Shown here piece after piece: positions 54,201 to 61,541 of a stretch of DNA of 64,000 bases (position 1 is the stretch's first letter; each line of letters opens with the position of its first letter). The stretch is from Rickettsia typhi (lineage in GTDB: Bacteria > Pseudomonadota > Alphaproteobacteria > Rickettsiales > Deianiraeaceae). The notes under the pieces were generated by a model. It was given only the letters and a program-made list of their open reading frames with translations, was not told the DNA's origin and did no database searches. The DNA is taken from contig CAMDIK010000001.1 in NCBI GenBank assembly GCA_945898725.1, positions 1-64,000 of the forward strand, written 5' to 3'. The translations under genes were made by a program, and so were the position numbers.

Positions 54201-57200
54201 CCGGCGAATATAGACGCAAATAATCAAATTATTGGTATACAACAACCACCAGCATTTTGGCTTGGAACCCAGAGCGAGTGGAATGCTTTTCAGTCAGCAT
54301 GGATAGCAATATTTACAGATATTCTTAGTATAAATCCTGGATGGAATGCCGGTTTTCCAAATCCATTAACGCCCGATAATACGTTACAAATATTCAACAT
54401 ATTACAAGCACACCCCAACATATCAGGTATAATGTCGCAAACTAATACATTCTTCCAATTAGCAAATCAGTTCGTAGCAGCAGCAGCGCCAGCAGCAGTA
54501 CCAGCACCAGCAGTGCCAGGACATCTTACACCGCAGCAGCAGCATACAGCTCTCATAGCAATAATTCCACCAGCACTACCACCAGCGCCAGTATTAGCAG
54601 TAGCAGTACCACCAGTACTACCAGCACTACCAGTACTACCAGCAGCACCAGCACCAGCAGTGGTAACACATCTGCGATCAGATAGCTTTCAGGCAGCGGC
54701 GAGTAATGCTAACATTGCGTCAGCTAAGATAACCTTTAAGAAGAAAGAGTTAGGTGCGCTTTCAAAGCAAGATAAAAGTAATGTAAACAAGACAACAGAC
54801 ATACACTCCCTAGAAACAACAAATGATCTAAATATAACTATCGCAAAAAATAGAGCTAAAGAAAATATTCTCTGTAACCTGGATCTAATAGAAAAAGTTC
54901 CAGCAAAAGATATGCCAGAGGCGAAAAAGGCTCTATATAACCCCAATCTCAATGACACTAACAGCTTAAATTCCTTAGTTTATTTAGATAAATTGCTTAA
55001 GAATTGCAACGAGAAACCTTCTTTGCCTAAAGTAGTACAACTTATTGCCAGTATGAGGTTGAAATATGGCGAAGATAAAATATCAGCGATAAAAAATGCA
55101 AGTGGATATGATCCAAATGATAATACAACCCACACACCCTTTGTTCAGGCACTACACGACCTCCATAAGAGGGAAGGTGCAAAACTCGAAAAGTTACTAG
55201 ATGAAGCGAACAGCATAAGTGGTTGTGTGCAACAGGTACGAAAACCAAAACCCGGGGTGCAAAAATTATTTAAATTGATGGATTATTACCTCAGTGAATT
55301 ACCAGCAACAACAAAAGATATACTACAAGGACGCTGGGATACAGTATTCAGTGGTGAGGATGAATCGTCGTGGATACCTACCAGCACAAGAGAGCTAGAG
55401 AAAAGGGTTGTTGATGAGGCTGCGGTGGTTGGGGTTACTAAAGCACCGGATAATGCTACCCTAGTAGGATGGGGAGTAAGCTATTCGGATAATTTGAAAG
55501 ACCTCAGCCGTTCATTGGAGTATTATTTTTCTTTCGAAATTGCGTATAAGAAGTTACGGGAAGCGAATGCAGCGCAGGCTGCAGCGCAGGCTGCGCAGGC
55601 TGCAGCGCAGGCTGCGGCTTTGGGGGCTGGGGATGCGGAGCAAAAGGCATTGACGGAAGCGAATGCAGCGCTGGCTGCAGCGAATGTAGCGCAGGCTGCG
55701 GCGCAGACTGCATTTAACTTGGTTCAGGCTGGGGTGGCTGGGGTGGCTGGGGTGGCTGCGGTGCCTGCGAATACAAATCCTGCGCCCGCGTGCGCGAGAT
55801 TGTTGCTTGAGCAATACCTCTACGAAAGAGCTATAATGCTACGTGAGATAATGCTCTCCTTATTGCGGATGGAGGCATTGTTGCAATGCTACAAAGATGT
55901 TGTAGTAGTATCAATAATAACCAAAATCCACGAGTTGATAGTGCTCAATCCACCAAGTTTCAAAGAACCCTATGGTGGGGTAGGTATGTCACCAGATGGT
56001 ATGTATGAGCTCTTAGATAAAGTAGAAGGCATACGATTATCCACATCCAATTTTGTTAACACAAAAATGGGTGGTACTCAGCCCTTATCACAGCATTCAG
56101 CGGTACTTACTAATACGAATCAACTCCGGGACACTGTAGGTTCAAATTATTATGCAGAAGAGGTTAGCGCTTCAGAATTAAATCATAGTCAAGCCACTGT
56201 AAATTTTGCAACAGCTCTCAATCTAGTGTTATCTACGATATTACTGGGCATAGCTTCGAACAAGGTGCATCAAGATGAAAAATTTTCTCGCTCAGGTGGA
56301 TTTGGAACGGCTATTGTTTCGTTCTTTTTATCTGTAATCCAGGCGATTTTTAGAGCCAAAGCAATAGTTAATAAAAGAAAGTTTAACAAAATGCTTACAG
56401 TTCAGACATGGACCAGTGCGGCAGGCAAAGTAGAGAATTGCTTATGGAGCATACAGATATCTTGTGCACTCGAGAACAATTTAAGGGTTAAAATCCAACT
56501 CCATGATGGTGAGATTGAGCTTCCCAAGAGTGAAGGTGATTTGTTCAGCATGTTGAAAGACGCTATGAATAATCAACGATTTTCAGTAAAATTCATTTCC
56601 GCACTCCGCATGAACACAAATCCGATCACTGCAGCTATGCGCCTTGCGGTACACAATAAGATTATACAAGAGCGTGCCGCACAATGGAATGCTTTCCAGC
56701 ATGAAATAGCATTTTTGTACACTGCCATGACAGCGGCCTTCGTTATCAACGTAGCAGTTTATAATGCTATACAGAATATCATAGATAATGGTCAATACAG
56801 TCAAGATGTAATCCACGCTCTGATGAGGCTACGTTCACCAGCTACAACAACTGATCTCCATGTGGCGTTGACCACTGTGACTACAAGTGGTCGCACAGTG
56901 TTGGAAGAGCTTGCTTTACAGGCCGGAGCAACTATGTTGTTGGTTTTATTTTCTGAAATAGCTAAGAATACAAACATAGAAAAGGATTTTTATTCACACA
57001 AAAAGCAAATAGAATCATGTGTAAAGGAGTTTAAAGTGATTGCGCAGATGGAGGGTGTAATGCAAGTAGTAAATCTTTCCGACGTGGAAATCACTGCAGA
57101 ACTAGAAAAACCTACATCATGCAGTGGTCTGGTAAAAATAGAGAGCGCAAACAAATTGGACTATAAACACCTAAATGATCTGCAAGAGCTAATAATAATG

Positions 57201-59804
57201 TGCGCAACGTCAAGGAATATGTTGGCTGATTGGAGTAAAATTTACGGTGATAAATGTCTCGGCAGAGCGCACCTTTCATGGATATTCAACTTATTAACCC
57301 AAATACATACAGCCCTACCTGAGCACTTGCAAAATTTAATAAATCTGACAGATATTGAGACTCTTCTATCTTTATCGCCAAAGGTTCAAGCAAAAATCAT
57401 AAACTCCCTTTACAAAGACCTTACTGTAGTGTCGACATTTTTGGGGCAGCAATTTGCATTATTGTCAAATGAAAGTAAATTTAGCGAGAACTTTGCCGCG
57501 GCAGCGGTTACAACTGCATTGACTTCGGGGGTTGCTTTTATGATGGTCGATTATGAAAATGGAGGTTCTAGCACAGAATATGGCACAACGGAATGGGAAA
57601 TGGAGTTATCATGCGATAAATCATTAAACCTAGAGCAATTTCAGATCCTAAGAAGCATTGTGCAAGATGGGGTGAGTTATCAGCAGCGTCTTAACAGTGG
57701 CACGCTGTCTGAAGAAGACGCAAAAGCGCTTGGTGCAAGTCAAGAGGAGATCGATGCGGCAAGAGTGGACTCGAATGACCCAAGCTCACCAATATCACTA
57801 GCAAAGCTTAAGGCAAATGGTGTGATGATAAGTCGTGATGAGTTCCCAGGTTCGGATGAGGAGTTTGCAGAGCTATCGCCCAATGGTGAGGAAATACCTA
57901 TTGAGTCGGTGGCAAGTGGATATAACCCATATATTAACGATGAAGTGCTTAAGAATTCCAGTCTTTCAGCGGAGCTAAAAACAGAGCTCATGGGTGCGAG
58001 TGCTGAAAATCGGATCCAAATAGCTGCAGCAACGCTTACTGGGGTTCCTAATGTAAATCCGAAAGATGGTGAGACGCTCAATGCATTGGAAAATATGTTA
58101 AATAGTACCAAAAATGAACAAGACTCAAAGCAGTTAGAGGAGTTTCGAGAAAAATTCTTAAATCAGGTTATTGAAAATCAAATAGAGAGCACGGATAATG
58201 AGGAGGAGAAAGCTAAGTTACAGGCTTTATTAGACAACGAAGAATTAACGGAAACGAAGCGATTAGAAGAATACAAGAAGATCTTAGTTGGAGCAGAGAT
58301 TGCCGATTGTAAAGAGGAATGGGAAGAATATTTAGAGGAAGCGTCAACAGCAGATCCAAATAAATCTAAAGAAGAGATACTGGCCGAGTTTGAAGCTGCA
58401 AAAACAGAGAAGTTAATAGCAGATCTTGAGGAGGCTGGAATGTCTGCAGAAGACGCAAAGATCGCGGCAGGCCGAGTATTTGACAGCTTCAGTTCAGAAG
58501 ATACCAAGCTCTCTTTCGACGGTCAAGAGATAGAAGAATATGTAAAGAATGATCCAGAATTACAAGAAAAATGGGAGTACTATAACAGTCTAGAATCACC
58601 AACAGACAAAGAAAAACTAGATTTTATGGAAGCGATTGGGGAAAACCAGGAAGCTAAAGCTGCACTAGAAGCTAAAGTGAACAGTATAAAGGAAAAATTA
58701 GCCAGTATTAGTGGTGATGATGATATAACACAAGAAGAGATAAATGCAGTGCTCACGCCAGAGGAACTCGCAATGACAGAAACATTATTAAGGGGAAAGA
58801 TAGAGGGGGGGGTGTCTAGAGGGGAACTCGAAGCGATGTTGGAGGAGGCGAAAAGCCATCCACATATGGCGGGAGCTTTAACTTTGAATGGTGATAGCGG
58901 TGAATCGATTCTACTGCCAGAGACTCCACCTGATGCTTTGGATGATGCTGCAGCTGCATACGCGGCAGACCCAAGTGCTGAAAATCTATCGCGACTTCAG
59001 CAGGCTGTAAATGATAAGCAGGAGAAATGCGGTGGCAGCCTTCCCCCTGGAGATCAAACTATAGTTTGGGGTGTGGTGAACCCAGATAATTCAAAATTAA
59101 TAGACCCTGATAGCCCAGAAGGTATTCTGATAACAGATATGGGAGGGGATCGCTTTCAAGAGGAGTTAGTTAGTATAGACCTGGGAGATGGAGTTCAGCA
59201 ACAAATTATACTCGTTTACACAACACCCTACGCAACACCAGATACGACAGGTATGTTGAGTGTAAGCGATATTGGTGAAGATACAAATTCTAACCCTGAC
59301 GTAGAACTGGGTGATTTAGAAAGCCTAGGTGTCACAAATCAGAAAATAGTAACAGGCGAAACCTTTGTGATCGATGACGAACATGATACATCGCTGATAG
59401 GGGTAGCTGTAACAGCCGGTACGACTGAAATATTGACAGCGGGAGCGATGACGGCGAAAGGGTTACTCAAAGATTCAAAGCCACAGACCGCGCTTGAGAG
59501 TAAGCAAAAAGCACGGGCGAATGCTGGTCAAAGTACGACAAGGGTAAGTCGGAATTTCCTCCCAAGGAAAGATGACGTTATAACGCAAGAAGTGCCTGAC
59601 CAAATCACAAGAGGAATATACAGTGATAAGCAAGGCTGGCAGAAACCTATATACGGTCCAGCTGGTGCGTTGACAACAACAGAGCAGCAACGAAATGCTG
59701 AACTAGAGAAGAAAGAATCCTTCCAAACTCAAGCATATCTTACTCGAAAAAGCAAAATCACTGACGCATCTAGCATTCGCCTTACAAAGAAGGTAAGAAC
59801 CTAA
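48240..59804 (+). CDS. Giant orphan protein, 3854 residues
   Basis: One uninterrupted frame of 11.5 kb that I cannot assign to a family. The N-terminus (MEVFQTYTFPPDWPYSSKDK) is not a signal peptide. Residues about 1-1800 are mainly helical and Ala/Asn/Leu-rich. Residues about 1750-2150 carry Gly/Ala/Val/Pro low-complexity segments (AAPVVGG repeats near 1898, an Ala-Pro-Val stretch near 2080-2140). Residues about 2440-2500 are Ala/Gln-rich (AAQAAQAAAQ). Possible membrane segments lie near 2658, 2690, 2830, 2898 and 3087. Residues about 3170-3510 are acidic and helical (EEEKAKLQALLDNEEL), and the last 60 residues are basic, ending SIRLTKKVRT. The Cys content is moderate. At least eight G7-G9 tracts keep the frame. 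The gene stands alone. It is a candidate for a very large surface-associated or secreted host-interaction protein. Confidence 0.85.
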   Translation: MEVFQTYTFPPDWPYSSKDKVKNEMCIFARVTLRNIEKGLENIEELQSKKNDIMSSELGAAEHASKRNAQIILEHTRGIKDLTFAMRHFKVALDEGLFTIAELNVPPLSEAFAAIYTATRQLIHPNTASTTGIQLGNIVAPPNLTIIEVDNLGEILSQSCNLLMTGMVDSAATAITETPLGFAESVSSYPSVLRRSIETQAKHNLANGIASNKLGVIIAATLNPTPEELQTECQRINTMIKEEVVVEKFSDPHYITAFQTTAASTFTYFESFCDFALNLRNVDVYEFDMSHPGFFLKISSIAHKISKTYSLTGQSTLPNPLAPPVRFGAAVVGSLAHRLTQLVAGNVNPQAHEKEALCRLEHCADLVKDVGMELGVIANNSPQVSPHFQTFIRRSSSSDFRNAEIENRVLQNQITNPPIPRTFNPRGKIMADSVAASLLGNNIPQAPFSMRCNIPANLNDTCADIWGRFNPITSDNIIIMKNNIRATRAQILVSSEEVSEVNRKNLPSSVTETIAVMARGSKEIESDTKYLSPSERYLALEYVVGNTIYHIRQIPPLLPLASPAENRFFTTPPVLELEVMLLSLQQHTPIPPNGVNVILSTGAKQMKLIDFVDDLEGILLLILELRSANAQLMHQVMMLMSELEPLVKMLKQQLKIEDAFISKQSHELSNFTTSVFKAGAGVVMPTAQIAGVASVLDHAGVAVPHVAMAGGTLSTQALNTGDVNQMGQNLLVKELFTGEGLSDSTSARPEMVAGMMFHIASSMTRGASIIENTAVPETYAVPVQGSLTDQIKTFGGYNAWWVVACGVGGVVAQYINNPAPMIIKPANLNLASLTASAQAADAHFNAMVAGVEIGKMRLNGFNQICITPECYSGLYCEFAYICAYAEREIANHPAWNQPLRRNAAGGAITGIELVKILLKEGCNFGGLYGHWIQSNQEVIAAGGVATPGGRIIANKILYNFLNNVDINNMSGYIAGAEGTISLIGPAEISTVPGGFFARLNTCATSMQELACNFLLNNPTDLALTSYAENQTSILQNLLAKLANGTYFLKNPANPGAPPWLNAVGLIVAPTMQHVSEFLEHVAAPSTISAIDEIVECCDGLEMEIKTAELEVRKLIPMPLSEKQAEITINQRWEEFHKVKNGMESGAAASMIYSIQLALAVPSTDAKVLGGLLGAAIKLSQYFPNLTKHTLLTASVEALQLRYEMKTQPSKMQSPMGIDLKEVLNILQNIGGSAAMELYKSIIASAVTGSDGGLVFSTSIPNGTISLLMKVFSHTKKDDEKWKDLIKKLKKAKMLAKLEAALKMVGINIPKLAFNREQTYKAVQEMADDKPKKYEDHDLAELFKKTFKILQDEFANHFTPLGIPIDQYNNKITEYLNLNIQATTPENIKNEIAAKLKELISHNSSSRPPDITLKKPNNVDQDLIEYLLKMADFLLLMQKYHKYILPARVTLVNNMIQNVQNLISDLLASQTLHGELSISSLERQKLRHFVKTLIGSKIYSPKDLEQKFNNNTALLSVLAGACNKQAEKKILEAQSKYARLLNMAHAAEIAANNTTNGVGVATNLVVAAYNNSRTNNYQVVGVGAAAALMESYLIEHGIYLPLLHAALLPGGSIDAANNSVNANIAVVAGGAPLYSAVHPPANNSLDFLSNMINNLDQNLNIAQASCNTVSAARLAGGHTDNAIDAVNGKPGGGAPDSLSIRQLIRNVKNIANQRVVPPVNAATELDILLNRIHLLNASIADVEIEINLARAQVQNSLNYVNVNLGTQAVPAAVGPPAVAAVPATGLYLDLHNITTDIVNWNGLNPGIAAPQAITDVQTAITDSIAALVQARVVLTTAQTFIADETVTLQHLQAAANLAKNSYNTLLTQVMEHQTSRELLAEAQVAQADLTTTRANWAAPVVGGPGAAPVVGGGEYIAFEKQAIEEFSAELGCVFANNDMDGVSSLGVAITGVNPPSATSSPITSYVGNNAVISATNVFSTLLALGMTVPANIDANNQIIGIQQPPAFWLGTQSEWNAFQSAWIAIFTDILSINPGWNAGFPNPLTPDNTLQIFNILQAHPNISGIMSQTNTFFQLANQFVAAAAPAAVPAPAVPGHLTPQQQHTALIAIIPPALPPAPVLAVAVPPVLPALPVLPAAPAPAVVTHLRSDSFQAAASNANIASAKITFKKKELGALSKQDKSNVNKTTDIHSLETTNDLNITIAKNRAKENILCNLDLIEKVPAKDMPEAKKALYNPNLNDTNSLNSLVYLDKLLKNCNEKPSLPKVVQLIASMRLKYGEDKISAIKNASGYDPNDNTTHTPFVQALHDLHKREGAKLEKLLDEANSISGCVQQVRKPKPGVQKLFKLMDYYLSELPATTKDILQGRWDTVFSGEDESSWIPTSTRELEKRVVDEAAVVGVTKAPDNATLVGWGVSYSDNLKDLSRSLEYYFSFEIAYKKLREANAAQAAAQAAQAAAQAAALGAGDAEQKALTEANAALAAANVAQAAAQTAFNLVQAGVAGVAGVAAVPANTNPAPACARLLLEQYLYERAIMLREIMLSLLRMEALLQCYKDVVVVSIITKIHELIVLNPPSFKEPYGGVGMSPDGMYELLDKVEGIRLSTSNFVNTKMGGTQPLSQHSAVLTNTNQLRDTVGSNYYAEEVSASELNHSQATVNFATALNLVLSTILLGIASNKVHQDEKFSRSGGFGTAIVSFFLSVIQAIFRAKAIVNKRKFNKMLTVQTWTSAAGKVENCLWSIQISCALENNLRVKIQLHDGEIELPKSEGDLFSMLKDAMNNQRFSVKFISALRMNTNPITAAMRLAVHNKIIQERAAQWNAFQHEIAFLYTAMTAAFVINVAVYNAIQNIIDNGQYSQDVIHALMRLRSPATTTDLHVALTTVTTSGRTVLEELALQAGATMLLVLFSEIAKNTNIEKDFYSHKKQIESCVKEFKVIAQMEGVMQVVNLSDVEITAELEKPTSCSGLVKIESANKLDYKHLNDLQELIIMCATSRNMLADWSKIYGDKCLGRAHLSWIFNLLTQIHTALPEHLQNLINLTDIETLLSLSPKVQAKIINSLYKDLTVVSTFLGQQFALLSNESKFSENFAAAAVTTALTSGVAFMMVDYENGGSSTEYGTTEWEMELSCDKSLNLEQFQILRSIVQDGVSYQQRLNSGTLSEEDAKALGASQEEIDAARVDSNDPSSPISLAKLKANGVMISRDEFPGSDEEFAELSPNGEEIPIESVASGYNPYINDEVLKNSSLSAELKTELMGASAENRIQIAAATLTGVPNVNPKDGETLNALENMLNSTKNEQDSKQLEEFREKFLNQVIENQIESTDNEEEKAKLQALLDNEELTETKRLEEYKKILVGAEIADCKEEWEEYLEEASTADPNKSKEEILAEFEAAKTEKLIADLEEAGMSAEDAKIAAGRVFDSFSSEDTKLSFDGQEIEEYVKNDPELQEKWEYYNSLESPTDKEKLDFMEAIGENQEAKAALEAKVNSIKEKLASISGDDDITQEEINAVLTPEELAMTETLLRGKIEGGVSRGELEAMLEEAKSHPHMAGALTLNGDSGESILLPETPPDALDDAAAAYAADPSAENLSRLQQAVNDKQEKCGGSLPPGDQTIVWGVVNPDNSKLIDPDSPEGILITDMGGDRFQEELVSIDLGDGVQQQIILVYTTPYATPDTTGMLSVSDIGEDTNSNPDVELGDLESLGVTNQKIVTGETFVIDDEHDTSLIGVAVTAGTTEILTAGAMTAKGLLKDSKPQTALESKQKARANAGQSTTRVSRNFLPRKDDVITQEVPDQITRGIYSDKQGWQKPIYGPAGALTTTEQQRNAELEKKESFQTQAYLTRKSKITDASSIRLTKKVRT
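50660..50667 (+). repeat. Poly-G tract (G8) in the giant orphan
   Basis: Eight G, encoding Gly in the segment CGVGGVVAQ. It follows a GGGG T run. Confidence 0.7.
50952..51086 (+). repeat. Three poly-G tracts (G7, G8, G7) in the giant orphan
   Basis: G7 at 50952-50958, G8 at 51062-51069 and G7 at 51080-51086, all within 135 bp and all in frame, encoding AGGAI, AAGGVAT and PGGRI. Confidence 0.7.
53120..53314 (+). repeat. Two poly-G tracts (G8, G9) in the giant orphan
   Basis: G8 at 53120-53127 (VVAGGAPL) and G9 at 53306-53314 (KPGGGAPD). Both sit in Gly-Ala-Pro turns. Confidence 0.7.
53925..53974 (+). repeat. 27-bp tandem repeat with G-runs in the giant orphan
   Basis: GCTGCGCCGGTTGTGG recurs with period 27 (starts 53925 and 53952), encoding AAPVVGG twice. 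G6 (53939-53944), G5 (53948-53952) and G9 (53966-53974) runs make this a possible G-quadruplex on the coding strand. Confidence 0.75.
54477..54660 (+). repeat. Ala/Pro/Val low-complexity segment in the giant orphan
   Basis: Repeated GCA, CCA, GTA and CTA codons encode stretches such as AAAAPAAVPAPAV and PALPVLPAAPAPAV. The near-uniform third-position A suggests recent expansion of trinucleotide-like units. It probably forms an extended linker. Confidence 0.75.
55563..55760 (+). repeat. Ala/Gln and Gly-Val-Ala repeats in the giant orphan
   Basis: GCGCAGGCTGCA-type units encode AAQAAQAAAQAAALG, and an EANAALAAANVAQAAAQ block repeats EANAAQAAAQ. They are followed by GGGGTGGCT repeated three times, encoding GVAGVAGVA (about 55730-55757). 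Confidence 0.8.
58805..58812 (+). repeat. Poly-G tract (G8) near the end of the giant orphan
   Basis: Eight G in the segment KIEGGVSRGEL. A slip here would remove the last 330 residues, including the basic tail. Confidence 0.7.
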
Positions 59805-59805
59805 C

Positions 59806-60411
59806 CTACATCTTAAACGATATTCCAACGCTAATCATTTCAACTTGATTTGCAATTCCGCCATAGTCAAGAAATTGCTTTCTATATTCAAATCTAGTCA
59901 TGCTATTATGGCTTAAATCCTTCCAAATTCCAACACCATATTGATATCCATTGGAAAAACCGCCCTGTTGAAACTTTCCCTCCACAGAGGCATCATGTTT
60001 ATTTAATTGCACGGAATTCACACCACTTACAATGCCCAAAATACCAACCAACTGCATGTCATTTCCTGTTCTGATTTTTGGCATAATGTCTACACGTATC
60101 GCGTTAAGCTTTGCAGAAAGAGACGAAATTCCCGTCACACCTGAAACCTCTGCAGATTCCTTTTGCGTTGCATCATAGCCAATTTCCATCGCTAAATTTT
60201 CGTGCATTTCCATGCCAAAATGCGCACCAAGACCCATAAATTTCTTAGGCATTGCAGCGCTATAGTCAATTCCATTGTAATTTGCATATTCAACACTGGT
60301 GGATGAGCCACTGATGCCAAAATACGGGCTTGCGGTAACGTTAAAAGCTCTTGCAAAACTCCCGCCAGATAAACACATAACTAAAAATAGCAAAACATAA
60401 GCTTTAATCAT
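59806..60411 (-). CDS. Outer membrane beta-barrel protein
   Basis: A protein of 201 residues from the ATG at 60411 (an upstream ATG at 60435 adds eight). It has a signal peptide (MIKAYVLLFLVMCLSGGSFARA) and amphipathic strands typical of an opacity/OmpW-like small barrel (TASPYFGISGSSTSVEYA, GLGAHFGMEMHENLAMEIGY, LNAIRVDIMPKIRTG, YQYGVGIWKDLSHNSMTRFEY), and it ends VEMISVGISFKM. It is unrelated at the sequence level to the barrel at 28314. It ends 2 nt from the giant orphan's stop. Confidence 0.78.
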   Translation of the reverse strand: MIKAYVLLFLVMCLSGGSFARAFNVTASPYFGISGSSTSVEYANYNGIDYSAAMPKKFMGLGAHFGMEMHENLAMEIGYDATQKESAEVSGVTGISSLSAKLNAIRVDIMPKIRTGNDMQLVGILGIVSGVNSVQLNKHDASVEGKFQQGGFSNGYQYGVGIWKDLSHNSMTRFEYRKQFLDYGGIANQVEMISVGISFKM

Positions 60412-60608
60412 ACGCTTATATATAAAAATATACAATAAAAGACTTGTTTTGCGTCATTGGTTTAATTGTCAAGTAAAAAATAACCTATCTCTTATTTTGC
60501 AGCATATGCAAACATATGCGTTGAAGTGTGTGATATATTAATGCAAAAAACGTTGCTTTTAATTTTTCTTGGGTTAAATAATAAATTTATGGCTTAAATT
60601 TGGCAATT

Positions 60609-61541
60609 ATGCACAATATAATAATTGGAAATGGGCAAGTTGGAAAGGCATTAATTAGAAATATACCAAACTGCGTGCACATTAAAAGAAAAGATTTAGA
60701 TTTTTCCAATCCAGAGCTATTTACCCTGCAATTAAAGGCGATTTTCGATGCCGGAAATATTGCAACTGTTATAAATTCTGCCGCCTATACGAATGTTGAT
60801 ATGGCGGAAACCGAGCGTGAACTTGCGCTGAATATCAACGCAAAATGCCCGGAAATTCTTGCAGAACATTGCAATCGGCACAATATACCCCTGGTGCACT
60901 ACTCTAGTGATTTCGTATTTGATGGTGCAAAAACCGAGTCATATACGGAAAATGACCAGGCAAATCCTATAAATTACTACGGATTTACAAAAAAAGCCGG
61001 CGACGAGGCAATTCTGGCAAAACACAATAAGGCTATAATTCTACGCGTTTCCTGGGTTTATTCAATATTTATGAAGAATAATTTTGTGCATAAAATCATG
61101 GAATTAGCAGAAACAAGACCGGAATTAACGGTGATTGACGACCAATTAGGCGCCCCGTGCAATGCTTTGGATATTGCAAAATGCACAGTAAATACGCTGC
61201 TTTCACTGCCTAGCTGGGCAAGAATTATGGGGCAAAAAAGGCGCGAAATATCCATTCCTGAAGATAAAATCTGGGGAATTTATAACCTTGCCCCGCATGA
61301 ATTCACAAATCGCTACGAATTTGCATGTGAAATTCTAAAACTTGCCGAACTTTACACGGAACATCAAACAATTTCAAGTATAAAACGCGGAAAAACCGAC
61401 AACACAAATGCAGCAGCCAAGCGCCCGCTAAATTCCATGCTAAATTCTGAAAAAATACTGGCAAATCTTGGAATTCAAATGCCAAATTGGGAAGATTCCT
61501 TGCGAAATTCATTTATACAATATTCCAAGCGCAAATGTTGA
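60609..61541 (+). CDS. RmlD-like dTDP-4-dehydrorhamnose reductase family protein
   Basis: A 310-residue NAD(P)-dependent short-chain type reductase. It has the Rossmann loop IIIGNGQVGKALIRN, NSAAYTNVDMAETERELALNIN, the Ser-Tyr-Lys site VHYSSDFVFDG and YYGFTKKAGDEA, RVSWVYS, and the RmlD-type VIDDQLGAPCNALDIA. RmlD makes dTDP-rhamnose for surface glycans. Its neighbours here are virB9, skp and lpxD, all envelope genes. The ATG at 60609 gives the proper N-terminus; a TTG at 60600 is 9 nt upstream. Its TGA overlaps the virB9 ATG. The substrate could be another dTDP-sugar. Confidence 0.85.
   Translation: MHNIIIGNGQVGKALIRNIPNCVHIKRKDLDFSNPELFTLQLKAIFDAGNIATVINSAAYTNVDMAETERELALNINAKCPEILAEHCNRHNIPLVHYSSDFVFDGAKTESYTENDQANPINYYGFTKKAGDEAILAKHNKAIILRVSWVYSIFMKNNFVHKIMELAETRPELTVIDDQLGAPCNALDIAKCTVNTLLSLPSWARIMGQKRREISIPEDKIWGIYNLAPHEFTNRYEFACEILKLAELYTEHQTISSIKRGKTDNTNAAAKRPLNSMLNSEKILANLGIQMPNWEDSLRNSFIQYSKRKC

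Noticed and set aside
60440..60480. TTGACA on the minus strand (about 60467-60472) as a consensus promoter for the outer membrane protein gene
   Set aside because: No acceptable -10 box lies 16-18 bp downstream, so it does not belong to the orphan promoter class.
60495..60525. GCATATGC and CATATGC repeat near rmlD as an operator
   Set aside because: The elements are short and AT-rich, no matching site exists elsewhere in the window, and no regulator is near; chance is a sufficient explanation.
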